DNA from: Bacillota bacterium
GTDB lineage: Bacteria > Bacillota > Clostridia > Acetivibrionales > DTU013
Direction: 5' to 3'
DNA length: 64,000 nucleotides
Assembly: GCA_023409735.1 (NCBI GenBank)
Contig: JAEYRB010000007.1
Location: 127,617 to 191,616, forward strand
In this document: one piece after another, positions 8,673-16,991 of the stretch
Layout of the letters: every line of letters begins with the position of its first letter
How positions within the stretch are numbered: the stretch's first letter is position 1
Notes under the pieces: model-generated
Databases searched by the model: none
What the model saw: only the letters and a program-made list of their open reading frames with translations
Told to the model about the DNA's origin: nothing
Position numbers and translations under genes: made by a program

Positions 8673-9635
8673 CTAATCTCGCTGCGTGAAAATCGTGCTG
8701 ATCGAAATATCACCGTAGATCCTTTCTATAGCTTCAGCAAATATCGTAGCTACTGAAAGCGATGTTATCTTATTTACAGGCTTATCACTCGGCAGAGGTA
8801 TAGTATTGATCGTAACCAATTCCTTTATGCAGGACTTTTCAATTCTTTCACACGCAGGACCCGAAAGAACTCCATGAGTACAACAAGCATATACCTCTCT
8901 TGCACCCATCTCCATTAAAGCATTTGCTCCATTTACAATAGTACCTGCAGTGTCAATAAGGTCATCAATAAGAATTACTCTCTTATTATTTACATCACCA
9001 ACAATGTTCATTATTTCGCTGACATTTGCCTTTGGCCTTCTTTTATCAATAATAGCTATTGGAATATCAAGGTGTGTAGCAAATTTTCTTGTACGCGTAA
9101 CACTTCCAACATCCGGTGATACTGCAACAATATCGTTGTAATCTTCAAATTTTTCACTGAAATAACTGGCCAGCAGCGGCACACCAACCAGATGGTCCAC
9201 AGGGATATCAAAAAAGCCCTGAAGCTGTGGAGTATGTAAATCCATAGTCAATACCCTGTCCGCACCTGCTGTAGTAATAAGATTGGCAACCAGCTTTGCA
9301 GAAATCGGATCTCTTGCTTTAGCTTTTCTGTCCTGCCTGGCATAACCAAAGTATGGCATAACAGCTGTGATTCTTCCCGCTGACGCCCTTTTAAGTGCAT
9401 CTATAATAATTAGCAGTTCAACGAGATTGTCATTAACAGGCGGACATGTCGATTGTATAACAAAAACATCTGAGCCTCTTACAACCTCTCCAATATTAAT
9501 TGCAGATTCACCGTCACTAAACTTGCCTACTGTTGCTATTCCTAGAGGTAAACCAATTTTCTCCGCAATTTCTTCAGCTAGGGCTCGGTTTGAATTCCCT
9601 GTAAAAATTTTAATATCCTTACCGTGCAAGTTCAT
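8673..9635 (-). CDS. prs: Ribose-phosphate pyrophosphokinase
   Basis: Makes PRPP from ribose 5-phosphate and ATP for purine, pyrimidine, His, Trp and NAD synthesis. The 320-residue length is standard. Visible motifs are KIFTGNSNRALAEEIA, FSDGESAINIGE, YFGYARQDRKAKARDPISAK, metal/ATP motif DLHTPQLQGFFDIPVDHL, and PRPP loop LIDDLIDTAGTI near residue 228. The ATG follows AAAGGAG. It lies 37 bases after the glmU-like gene, matching the conserved glmU-prs pair of Firmicutes. Product coupling with PurR (which binds PRPP) nearby is thematic, not an operon. Confidence 0.97.
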   Translation of the reverse strand: MNLHGKDIKIFTGNSNRALAEEIAEKIGLPLGIATVGKFSDGESAINIGEVVRGSDVFVIQSTCPPVNDNLVELLIIIDALKRASAGRITAVMPYFGYARQDRKAKARDPISAKLVANLITTAGADRVLTMDLHTPQLQGFFDIPVDHLVGVPLLASYFSEKFEDYNDIVAVSPDVGSVTRTRKFATHLDIPIAIIDKRRPKANVSEIMNIVGDVNNKRVILIDDLIDTAGTIVNGANALMEMGAREVYACCTHGVLSGPACERIEKSCIKELVTINTIPLPSDKPVNKITSLSVATIFAEAIERIYGDISISTIFTQRD

Positions 9636-9672
9636 TTCCCTACTCCTTTATGTTATGATGTTATTGAAAATG

Positions 9673-10416
9673 CTATCTGCTTTTTAATCTTTTCTCCATT
9701 ATCGACGAAACATTTCTTAGCTGCTCCTGATCATTAACACCGAGCACCTCATCGCTGTCTTCCGCTTTGTACACACCAACTCTGCTGCCCTTGGATAACA
9801 TTATTTCTAAAGTATCAGTAAGATAGTATTCCTTCTGATCATTATTGTTAGTCAAAAGCTGCAAAGCATCTGCAAGTTCTTTGGCTGAGAATATATACAT
9901 TCCTGAGTTTATTTCTTTTATAGCCTTCTGTTCTTCAGTTGTGTCACGTTGTTCTACTATACGCAAAAAGCTGCTGTTTTCATCCCTGATAATACGTCCA
10001 TAGCCAAAAGGATCGGACATATCGGCTGAAATAACAACCGCCTTGTAATTTCCATTATGTAAAAATTCAATCGCATTTGATATTGTATTTGATGTAATTA
10101 ATGGTGTATCGCCATATAAAACAAGAATACAACCATCTGAATCAGTATAATATTTGTATGCCTGCTGAACAGCATGTCCTGTGCCAAGCTGCTGTCTTTG
10201 CATCACATAATCTACCTTATTGCCCATGCTATCCATTACTTGATCGGCTCCGTGTCCAACGATTGCAACACACTTAGAAGCTCCCGCGCCAATTGCTGCT
10301 TCATATACCCACTCTATCATCGGCTTCCCGCATACTTCGTGGATAACCTTGGCCTTGCTAGATTTCATTCTTTTACCCTCACCAGCGGCAAGGATAAGAG
10401 CAATTACCTCTGACAT
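9673..10416 (-). CDS. GlmU-like UDP-GlcNAc pyrophosphorylase, uridylyltransferase domain only
   Basis: Nucleotidyltransferase related to the N-terminal half of GlmU, which makes UDP-GlcNAc for peptidoglycan. Visible motifs are LILAAGEGKRM at the N-terminus, QLGTGHAVQQA, LYGDTPLI, DPFGYGRI, EINSGMYIF, YYLTDTLEIM and the GVND loop. The protein stops at 247 residues, just where full GlmU (about 455) would enter its left-handed beta-helix acetyltransferase domain. Only 37 bases separate it from prs, so no hidden second half exists. It therefore lacks the acetyltransferase activity; a separate acetyltransferase elsewhere would be needed. The gene symbol is withheld because only half of GlmU is present. 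Confidence 0.85.
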   Translation of the reverse strand: MSEVIALILAAGEGKRMKSSKAKVIHEVCGKPMIEWVYEAAIGAGASKCVAIVGHGADQVMDSMGNKVDYVMQRQQLGTGHAVQQAYKYYTDSDGCILVLYGDTPLITSNTISNAIEFLHNGNYKAVVISADMSDPFGYGRIIRDENSSFLRIVEQRDTTEEQKAIKEINSGMYIFSAKELADALQLLTNNNDQKEYYLTDTLEIMLSKGSRVGVYKAEDSDEVLGVNDQEQLRNVSSIMEKRLKSR

Positions 10417-10596
10417 TATACTATCTCCCTTACTTAATCCAAACCAATTGTCTCACTTTTTATATTATATTTCAACATTAAATTGCACAATAATCTTGAT
10501 ATAAATGGTCATTAATATACATATTGTTTGTTTATTGTATACAAGATATCAAATATCGACGAATAAAAAGCTGCATTATAACAGCTTTAATATTAC

Positions 10597-10658
10597 AGGA
10601 AAAAGTCTCGAGGGCATCGAGCCCCTCTCGCTTTTTTCCGTAGCCCTTCGGTATATGC
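10597..10658. repeat. Structured repeat element A (related to copy at 25.9 kb)
   Basis: A GC-rich block in A/T-rich DNA containing CATCGAGCCC flanked by GAGGG/CTCTCG, then CCGTAGCCCTTCGG and ATAAATAAAA. The same order of motifs occurs at 25890-25970. It lies between glmU and spoVG, just past the spoVG terminator. It matches no riboswitch class I know. Part of the 284-base gap between glmU and spoVG. Confidence 0.5.
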
Positions 10659-10695
10659 AATAAATAAAAAGGACACTTCATTCAAAGTGCCTTTA
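10659..10695 (-). terminator. Intrinsic terminator of spoVG
   Basis: Minus-strand stem AAAGGCACTT / AAGTGTCCTTT with a six-base loop, followed by TTTTTATTTATT. It begins six bases past the spoVG stop. Confidence 0.85.
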
Positions 10696-10700
10696 AACTG

Positions 10701-10967
10701 TTATTCCTCTGCATTTGCGGTAGACATGTACTTTTCCAGTATAGCTTTTTGAATTTTATCACGAGTGACAGCATTTATCGGATGTGCTATATCCTTAAAC
10801 TCCCCATCGGGTGTTTTTCTGCTTGGCATCGCTATGAAAAGACCACTCTGACTTTCAATAACTTTAATATCATGTACAACAAACTCATTATCAAAGGTTA
10901 CAGATACTACCGCTTTCATCTTACCTTCAACGTCAATTTTCCTTATGCGGACATCCGTTATTTCCAT
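10701..10967 (-). CDS. spoVG: Septation/sporulation regulator SpoVG
   Basis: Small regulator, shown in several Firmicutes to bind nucleic acid and affect sporulation, septation and surface genes. The 88 residues start MEITDVRIRKIDVEGKMKAV and contain the invariant FVVHDIKVIES and FIAMPSRKTPDGEFKDIAHP core. The ATG is preceded by GGAAGGTGG. A good sigma-H promoter lies 40 bases upstream and a terminator directly follows, so it is probably monocistronic. Confidence 0.96.
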   Translation of the reverse strand: MEITDVRIRKIDVEGKMKAVVSVTFDNEFVVHDIKVIESQSGLFIAMPSRKTPDGEFKDIAHPINAVTRDKIQKAILEKYMSTANAEE

Positions 10968-11006
10968 AATATGCTACCACCTTCCAATTATTAGTATACA
11001 ATATAT

Positions 11007-11032
11007 ATTCTATATAAATGTGTAATTTCCTT
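11007..11032 (-). promoter_or_regulatory. Likely sigma-H promoter of spoVG
   Basis: On the minus strand AAGGAAAT (11025-11032) is followed after 13 bases by AGAAT (11007-11011), matching RNAGGAWWW-N12-14-RNGAAT. spoVG is the classic sigma-H gene in B. subtilis; use here is inferred. Confidence 0.6.
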
Positions 11033-11087
11033 CTTTGTTCTAATAACTTTACAATATTTGAAATTTTTTCTATATAAATATATACAT

Positions 11088-11924
11088 TTAACTATTTTTA
11101 TTTAGGAAGCTGCTAGGCATTATGTTTATTAAGCCATCCTCCTCATTTACCTCATAAAGTGTAAGCAGTGAGAACCAGTTATCTACAAGCTTCTTTGACG
11201 GCTGCTCCGTTTGTATAAGAACACCTATTCCGGCTACCTCACATTCAAATTCTCTTGCTAGCTCCAATATTCCCTTGGCAGTGCCGCCGCCCTTCATAAA
11301 GTCATCTATAAATAGAAGTCTTGAATTTCTCTTTAATGACCGAAGGGACAGTACCATTGTTTGTATATTTCTTGAGGATCCCGACGCATAGTTAATATTA
11401 ACAGATGAGCCATCTGTAGCTTCACTATAATGCCTTACTATAACAAGAGGGACACCCAGATACCCTGCTGTTATAAACGCCAGAGGAATACCCTTAGTCT
11501 CAACGGTTATTACATAATCAATATTTTTATCATAAAAATAGCCCGCAAATACCCTTCCAATCTTGTGTACTGTCTGTGGATCATAAATAACATCAAGCAT
11601 ATAAAGGTATCCTCCAGGAAGGATCCTGTCTTTTTTCGAAAGCTGCTCGCTAAGCTCTGCTGCCAGCTCCATTATTGCTGTATCAGTAGACATCGGGAGG
11701 TATCTTACTCCCCCTGATGCTCCGGGTATTGTCTCAATTACCCCGGCACCGAGTTTTTCAAGAGTATTCCTTATGATGTCTAAGTCTTCACTTATAGATG
11801 ATTTAGCACATCCTAATATGGCAGCAATGTTCCCGAGGGTAAAAACTTTTCCCGGGGAATCAAATAAGATATTCTGGATCGCAATTATTCTTTCATTCCT
11901 TTGCAGTTTTTCCATAGGCATCAC
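11088..11924 (-). CDS. purR: PurR-type purine repressor (phosphoribosyltransferase fold)
   Basis: Bacillus-type PurR, which represses purine genes and is released by PRPP. Residues 1-75 form a winged helix (RNERIIAIQNILFDSPGKVF). Residues 80-278 form a phosphoribosyltransferase-like domain with binding loop FIDDFMKGGGTAKG near residue 208. The frame begins with GTG-ATG-CCT-ATG behind AAGGAAA; the GTG at 11924 or the next ATG could be the start. At 278 residues it has standard length. It is transcribed away from murC, which starts 311 bases off in the opposite direction. Confidence 0.93.
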   Translation of the reverse strand: MMPMEKLQRNERIIAIQNILFDSPGKVFTLGNIAAILGCAKSSISEDLDIIRNTLEKLGAGVIETIPGASGGVRYLPMSTDTAIMELAAELSEQLSKKDRILPGGYLYMLDVIYDPQTVHKIGRVFAGYFYDKNIDYVITVETKGIPLAFITAGYLGVPLVIVRHYSEATDGSSVNINYASGSSRNIQTMVLSLRSLKRNSRLLFIDDFMKGGGTAKGILELAREFECEVAGIGVLIQTEQPSKKLVDNWFSLLTLYEVNEEDGLINIMPSSFLNKNS

Positions 11925-12235
11925 TCATTTTCCTTCTTAATAAGTATCACTTAATTTTATCATATAATACGAATGATATGCGAGTTTTTTTAAATATTGT
12001 TCGGATTATTACAGTGGATACAAAATCTGCCTTACAAAAAAACATTTATTTTAGTAAGTACAAATAATGTCAATAATAAATATTGGTTTGGATCGTGCAT
12101 ATACTATATGGTGTAAAAATCGTGTGCTAATAAGCTAATGAACAGACTACTGCGAAATGTACATGAGTTTTACTTTTCTCAAGAAATAATGTATTATTTA
12201 TGTGTTAATAAATATTTATCAGGGAGTGTTAGAAA
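11925..12235. other. Divergent intergenic region, purR/murC
   Basis: A/T-rich DNA between two outward-reading genes, so it must hold both promoters. I see no clear -35/-10 pair, PurBox palindrome or RNA structure in it. Confidence 0.4.
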
Positions 12236-13642
12236 TTGCAGATTAACAAGCTTTTGAGCTCTAAAGCAATTAAAAGGATCCACCTTGTCGGTATAGGTGG
12301 GATCAGCATGAGCGGACTTGCAGAAATTCTTGTCAGCAAGGGTTTTTGTGTAACCGGATCAGATATGAAGGAATCTGATATGACACATAAGCTGGAAAGG
12401 GCAGGAATTAAAATATATATCGGGCATCATGAAAAAAATGTAGAAGGAGCTGACCTTGTAGTCTATACAGCTGCTGTTAAAAACAGCAATCCCGAGCTGA
12501 TAGCTGCCCAACAGCAGAAAATACCCTCCATTGACAGGGCAACCCTTCTGGGCGAGATAATGAAGGAATATCCTGAAAGTATAGCCGTTTCAGGCACCCA
12601 CGGCAAGACCACAACGACCTCAATGATATCTTTAATTATGCTTGAGGATGGGTTTGACCCAACGATACATATAGGTGGCGAGCTTGATGCAATCGGAGGA
12701 ACTACTCATATCGGTAACAGCGATTACTTTATTGCCGAAGCTTGTGAATACACGGGAAGCTTTCTGAAGTTTCATCCTTTCCTTGCTGTTATTCTGAATA
12801 TTGAATATGACCATGCAGATTACTTTAAAAGCTTTGAGGATGTGAAGGATGCTTTTCTGAAATTTGCGAGACTGCTTCCTGAAAATGGCTGTCTTGTTGC
12901 TAACGGCGATAGTCTTGCCGCAATGTCAATTTTAGATAAGGTATCATGCAACAGGATCACCTTCGGCCTTGATAATAAATGTACATGGAGCGCCTGTGAC
13001 ATTAGTTATAACAATTGCGGCTGCTGTGAATATACACTGCTTCACGAGGGCAAAAGAATGGGTGAAATTAAGCTGAAGGTTCCAGGTATCCATAATCTTA
13101 CCAACTCTCTAGCAGCTATTGCCGCTTGCAGTACTATGGGCTGCAGTATCACAGCTGCTGCAAGAGCTCTCTCAAGATTCGGAGGTACCCACAGAAGATT
13201 TGAGCTTAAAGGAATCAGCGACAACATATCTGTTATAGACGATTATGCACATCATCCATCAGAGGTTGCAGCTACTCTCAGTGCTGCAAAAGCCTGTGCC
13301 CACTCGCATATATGGTGCATATTTCAGCCCCATACATTTTCACGCACAAAAAGGTTTATGGACGATTTTTCAAATGCATTTACTGATGCAGACACAATAA
13401 TATTAACAGATATATATGCAGCTCGTGAGGCTGATACAGGCGAAGTCAACTCAGGCATGCTTGCAGAAAAGATCAGATGTAATGGGAAACAAACATTATA
13501 TATCAAAAGCTTTGAGGAAATCGCCGCGTATCTTGATAAAAACGCCAAAGCAGGTGATATCATTATTACAATGGGTGCCGGAGATGTGTACAAGGTCGGC
13601 GAGCTATTTCTTGAAGTAAGGAAAACGCTGGCTGTCAGCTGA
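12236..13642 (+). CDS. murC: UDP-N-acetylmuramate--L-alanine ligase
   Basis: Adds L-Ala to UDP-MurNAc, the first peptide step of peptidoglycan synthesis in the cytosol. The protein of 468 residues shows the Rossmann start HLVGIGGISMSGLAEIL, the ATP loop SGTHGKTTTTSMI near residue 120, EACEY and NIEYDHADYF in the central domain, and the C-domain motif DDYAHHPSEV. The start is TTG behind AGGGAGTG at normal spacing. It stands alone on the plus strand and ends before a bidirectional terminator. Confidence 0.97.
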   Translation: MQINKLLSSKAIKRIHLVGIGGISMSGLAEILVSKGFCVTGSDMKESDMTHKLERAGIKIYIGHHEKNVEGADLVVYTAAVKNSNPELIAAQQQKIPSIDRATLLGEIMKEYPESIAVSGTHGKTTTTSMISLIMLEDGFDPTIHIGGELDAIGGTTHIGNSDYFIAEACEYTGSFLKFHPFLAVILNIEYDHADYFKSFEDVKDAFLKFARLLPENGCLVANGDSLAAMSILDKVSCNRITFGLDNKCTWSACDISYNNCGCCEYTLLHEGKRMGEIKLKVPGIHNLTNSLAAIAACSTMGCSITAAARALSRFGGTHRRFELKGISDNISVIDDYAHHPSEVAATLSAAKACAHSHIWCIFQPHTFSRTKRFMDDFSNAFTDADTIILTDIYAAREADTGEVNSGMLAEKIRCNGKQTLYIKSFEEIAAYLDKNAKAGDIIITMGAGDVYKVGELFLEVRKTLAVS

Positions 13643-13876
13643 ACCATAAATAACTGTGATGTTTATGTACATCCAAGAAACACCTTGCCGGCTGTGTACT
13701 AATAGTATACTAAATAGTTTGCACATGCGCTGTTAATATAATCAGATCATACAGTATCGTATGCTTTGAAAGATCCATCAGCAAGCTGTACTGTTAATGT
13801 TATCAGAGCCGGGCTTATTGCTCCGGATATATACTGAATTATTAAAATTTCACAATAAATTTAACCAAATGAATAT
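13643..13876. other. Gap after murC, nothing recognised
   Basis: The murC-fabZ gap is 357 bases. Apart from the terminator at its right part, I see no gene, promoter or repeat in it. Confidence 0.4.
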
Positions 13877-13926
13877 AAAAAACAGATGACTTGAGCTTAT
13901 CAGGCTCTCCATCTGTTTTTGTTTTA
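13877..13926. terminator. Bidirectional terminator between murC and fabZ
   Basis: Arms AAAAAACAGATG and CATCTGTTTTTG with an inner GAGC/GCTC pairing give a hairpin with an A-run on one side and a T-run on the other. It can serve converging murC (+) and fabZ (-). Confidence 0.85.
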
Positions 13927-13999
13927 TGTGTCTTATATTATACGCATAATTTATACGCAAGGATTTTTTATGAAGTAATCTGCCCAACTTGCTTTCTCA

Positions 14000-14452
14000 T
14001 TACTTTTTTACTGTAGTCATAGCAAATTTTATTAATCCCTCCGCGGCAGTCTTTTCATAAACTGTTGCTTTTACCTTAGCCTTTACAATGTTCATTTTTG
14101 ACGAGATAATTTCTGCTTCAAGTCTTAATGTATCTCCAGGTAAAACCTGCTTTTTAAACTTCATTTCCTCGATGCTTGCAAAAACACCGATCCTTGCTTC
14201 ATAATTTTCCTTATTGTCTCCCTCTGCGGCTGCATTTGCGGCAATGCCCGCAGTCTGTGCAAGCGCCTCAACAATAAGTACTCCAGGCATTATCGGAAAT
14301 CCCGGGAAATGTCCCTGAAAAAATGGTTCGTTGGCTGTAACATTTTTTATTCCTACAGCACGTTTCCCCGGCTCGAGCTCAACAATTCTGTCAACCATCA
14401 GAAAAGGATACCTGTGGGGAATAATTTTTTGAATCTCCACATTTTCTAGCAT
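14000..14452 (-). CDS. fabZ: 3-hydroxyacyl-ACP dehydratase FabZ
   Basis: Hot-dog-fold dehydratase of type II fatty-acid synthesis. Catalytic motif GHFPGFPIMPGVLIVEA holds the His and the Glu; the N-terminus carries IIPHRYPFLMVDRIVE. The start is the ATG at 14452, behind GAGGTGTGAT; the frame extends four codons farther but those codons contain the ribosome site. The resulting 150 residues are normal. It follows the HD-domain gene by about 20 bases and probably shares its transcript, although the two functions are unrelated. Confidence 0.95.
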   Translation of the reverse strand: MLENVEIQKIIPHRYPFLMVDRIVELEPGKRAVGIKNVTANEPFFQGHFPGFPIMPGVLIVEALAQTAGIAANAAAEGDNKENYEARIGVFASIEEMKFKKQVLPGDTLRLEAEIISSKMNIVKAKVKATVYEKTAAEGLIKFAMTTVKK

Positions 14453-14473
14453 ATCACACCTCATTCACATAAT

Positions 14474-15061
14474 TCATTCAAGCGCTTTGCAGCCTTTAAT
14501 TAATTCAGGCAGTATTGAATCAACAAAATATTTTGTACTGACAAGCTCAACTTCCTTAAGCTTATCCAGGATAGAGTAGTATTTGGCGACAAAGGGCACA
14601 AGATTGTTCAGTCTGACCTCACCGACGCACTCCATGATAGCATCAAAGTAATCAGCACTTCGCAGTATTTTACCTTCCAGGGTGTCATCCTTACCATCAA
14701 GCAAAATTTTCCTATATATAGACTTATAAGGCTCATCCATGCATGTTAAAAGGTTTTCCTCTGCTACCTCAACTTCAAGCACATTGAGCATTTCCCTGAA
14801 CTGCTCATTTTTATGTTTTATAGTACTTATTATATCTCCGGTAAGCGCCTCTACAACATCATGATTGAGCAGTTTCTTGAAAAGCCTGTTCCAATCAACA
14901 GTATTTCCATTTTCCTCCTCTATCAAGGCCATCATCTGCCCTACCTGTGCCACGAAAAATGAATGCTCGCTGACTGTAGTCCGCTGATGCATGAAATCAG
15001 TTGACCAGCGTCCCATATTGTTTAATTTGCGCACTGTCTGTAAATAATTGTGCAAGCCCAT
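14474..15061 (-). CDS. YfbR-like HD-domain 5'-deoxynucleotidase
   Basis: Metal-dependent HD phosphohydrolase of the YfbR type, which removes phosphate from deoxynucleoside monophosphates in the cytosol. The 195 residues include TVSEHSFFVAQVGQMMA (metal His), the HD dyad in LLNHDVVEALTGDI, and a late SADYFDAIMEC helix with the last metal Asp. The ATG follows AAAGGGGAGG. Substrate range cannot be read from sequence. It is the first gene of a two-gene unit with fabZ. Confidence 0.82.
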   Translation of the reverse strand: MGLHNYLQTVRKLNNMGRWSTDFMHQRTTVSEHSFFVAQVGQMMALIEEENGNTVDWNRLFKKLLNHDVVEALTGDIISTIKHKNEQFREMLNVLEVEVAEENLLTCMDEPYKSIYRKILLDGKDDTLEGKILRSADYFDAIMECVGEVRLNNLVPFVAKYYSILDKLKEVELVSTKYFVDSILPELIKGCKALE

Positions 15062-15362
15062 AAACCACCCTCCCCTTTAAACACACATTACTAAATGCCT
15101 GCAAAAGTGGTTGCAGCTGAAGTAATTATTCCTTCGCTTGAGTTTATTATACACAATTAGATATAATGCGTAAATATACCTGTTTCTAACTTTAGCTGAA
15201 TACATCTTCCAGCTGGTGCTATAGCACTTCGGTTATAAGAGAATTCTTTCTCTGCAGAAAAATCTTCTTTCCCACCACCTAAGCTTTTTGCGAAAGCAAA
15301 AGACCCATGAGGTGATGGATATGTTTCCGCCTTGTTATAATATCAGCCGATTATCCGCCCAA
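15062..15362. other. Gene-poor DNA with a structured hairpin
   Basis: It contains the palindrome GTGCTATAGCAC near 15215. A nested hairpin spans 15272-15318: outer arms CCACCACCT / AGGTGATGG around CTTTTTGC-GAAA-GCAAAAG, a GNRA-type tetraloop. Reading minus it lies just past the 29-residue peptide gene and is followed by TTTTTC, so it may end that transcript. No ORF is convincing here. Confidence 0.4.
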
Positions 15363-15452
15363 TTATAGAAACTTTGCTACAACAAAAACAATAATCATCG
15401 CGGCTGCAAGAAAACTCAACGTAAAAATAACCTGTTTTTTTGTATTATTCAT
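15363..15452 (-). CDS. 29-residue single-span membrane peptide
   Basis: A very short frame begins MNNTKKQVIFTLSFL and ends VVAKFL, with a textbook ribosome site AGGAGGAGTTATT in front of its ATG. Three polar residues and two lysines are followed by about 18 uninterrupted hydrophobic residues, then Lys-Phe-Leu. This is the layout of small membrane regulators or type I toxin peptides, but no family is recognised. It lies in a 1.3-kb gene-poor stretch, with a hairpin downstream. No antisense RNA gene could be shown. Confidence 0.55.
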   Translation of the reverse strand: MNNTKKQVIFTLSFLAAAMIIVFVVAKFL

Positions 15453-16367
15453 AATAACTCCTCCTATTGATAATCTTTGGTATTAGTCAACAGCTTTTTT
15501 CATCAGCTGCTCACGCTGTCCCGCAGCTTTCCTGTATTTGGCCAAAAGCAATAAACTTATATGGCCTTCATACTGCATCCAAACTGCCAAACAGGTGATT
15601 ACTTATATCGCATTAATTCATAGAATTTTCTATACTTCATGCAGAAAATTCTATTTCAGGATACATGGGCGAATAGATGACAAAGTCACCGAATAGCCCT
15701 GTTACTGATTGACAGCAAGCCGGGCAATATTTTGCGCCTTACTATAATTTTGTCTGCAAAGCAGTACCGCGAAAATAATAAAAGGCAGGAATGCTCGCAA
15801 ACAACGAGCTTCCCACCCCAGAAGCTTTATTAACTCTTGAAAGCGGATAAATATACTCCGCTCAACCGAAAAATTCTATATTGAATTTGCTTAATCATAG
15901 TATCACGAATTCGTGCATTTAACAAGTGTATAGTATTAATTCCCACGTAATAGATACAGTATGAAAGCTAATAGAAATAAATTATTGGTTTTTATATGTC
16001 ACAGTTAAGTATCTGCTAAAATTCTGCCCCTTCTATTATAGTCTCTCCATCAGGCATCTATTGTGTGCCCTATTACAAGGATCAAGACTGCAATATTTCC
16101 TGCCTATTGTAACAATAATGAGGACAACTCCCAAAAATAATTAAAATAACTCAATATTAATTTTGTAAACATTCTGTAAATAGACAATTTTTTTATTGCA
16201 TTTTATCAAAAATAGTTTCATTATATAATATAGCGTAAATTAGTTAAGCAATATGGGGCTTTCTTACGTTTGGCCACATGTTGCCAATCATATCCAATTA
16301 TGGAGCATTATTAAACGAAAGAAATACATGAGGTCAACATTAAAATTATGATAAGGAGATGTCCGCG
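15453..16367. other. Gene-poor stretch, possible remnants
   Basis: On the minus strand, directly upstream of the 29-residue peptide, an open stretch ends AKYRKAAGQREQLMKKAVD with a possible ATG near 15579 but no ribosome site; it could be a remnant. The rest is A/T-rich, with a TATAAT-like hexamer near 16220 that could serve the following plus-strand gene. Nothing else is seen. Confidence 0.3.
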
Positions 16368-16706
16368 ATGTTTGGTAAGAAAGTTACACTAAAAGACAGG
16401 TACATTTTTGCAGTAAAGGATTATGATAACACAATAAAGGCGTTAAAGGAAGGTAAAATAGCTTTTGCTTACGATAGAGAAATCTATGAAAAGATGATGG
16501 ATAGTGTTACTCTTAAAGTAAATAACCTTAAGGAATTAGGAGGCTTTATAAAAGCAAATAAGAAATCAAAGAAAGAGGTTGGGCATTACTGGGAAGGTCT
16601 TATCGAAGAGGGCTACACTCTAGTTAATGTTGAATATGCTCAGAAAACTCCAGCCATCAGTCATGTCGGCAACAATGATTTTATAAAGTTTGTTTGTGCA
16701 CTTTAA
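16368..16706 (+). CDS. Small hypothetical cytosolic protein
   Basis: I do not recognise this 112-residue protein. It opens MFGKKVTLKDRYIFAV, is lysine-rich and has no signal peptide or membrane segment. The middle, AFAYDREIYEKMMDSVTLKV, reads as helical. The frame begins at an ATG at 16359 lying directly on the ribosome site AAGGAG, so the second ATG (16368), eight bases away, is the true start. It is alone on the plus strand and followed by a very strong terminator. Codon use resembles its neighbours. Confidence 0.65.
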   Translation: MFGKKVTLKDRYIFAVKDYDNTIKALKEGKIAFAYDREIYEKMMDSVTLKVNNLKELGGFIKANKKSKKEVGHYWEGLIEEGYTLVNVEYAQKTPAISHVGNNDFIKFVCAL

Positions 16707-16756
16707 TAAGAATTGTGAATATATATTGAAGTAAATCATTAGCGCATAATCATAAC

Positions 16757-16822
16757 AGTCGGCACTTCATAGTCGGTCTTTTGTTCTATAAGGTTTTACT
16801 ACGGCTACGTCGGTAGTCCTGC
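16757..16822 (+). ncRNA. Possible structured leader/trailer element
   Basis: Between the small gene and the 18-bp terminator stem, the sequence holds short self-complementary blocks (ACTACGG ... TCGGTAGT) and ends TGCAAACAATAAGG. It vaguely resembles the 3' parts of elements A and B. It could be a structured RNA upstream of the terminator. No class assigned. Confidence 0.25.
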
Positions 16823-16872
16823 AAACAATAAGGCATTTTCATGTTTCTGAAAATGCCTTATTGTTTTATAGT
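16823..16872 (+). terminator. Very strong intrinsic terminator
   Basis: A perfect 18-bp stem (16823-16840 with 16849-16866) around an eight-base loop, with T-rich DNA after it on the plus strand. It lies between convergent genes. Confidence 0.9.
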
Positions 16873-16991
16873 TTTTAGTTTTTACTTTGTTACATTATTG
16901 TGGCAAATACATTATACAATTTTCGCGAGGCTTGGTACTAAACCAATTAGCTGCTAAAGCTATTCTGCCACCGCTGGATATTATACTTCCT

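Noticed and set aside
8654..8713. Longer pth start overlapping prs
   Set aside because: The extra 20 residues are read from the end of prs in another frame and do not match Pth; a GTG with a good site gives the normal N-terminus.
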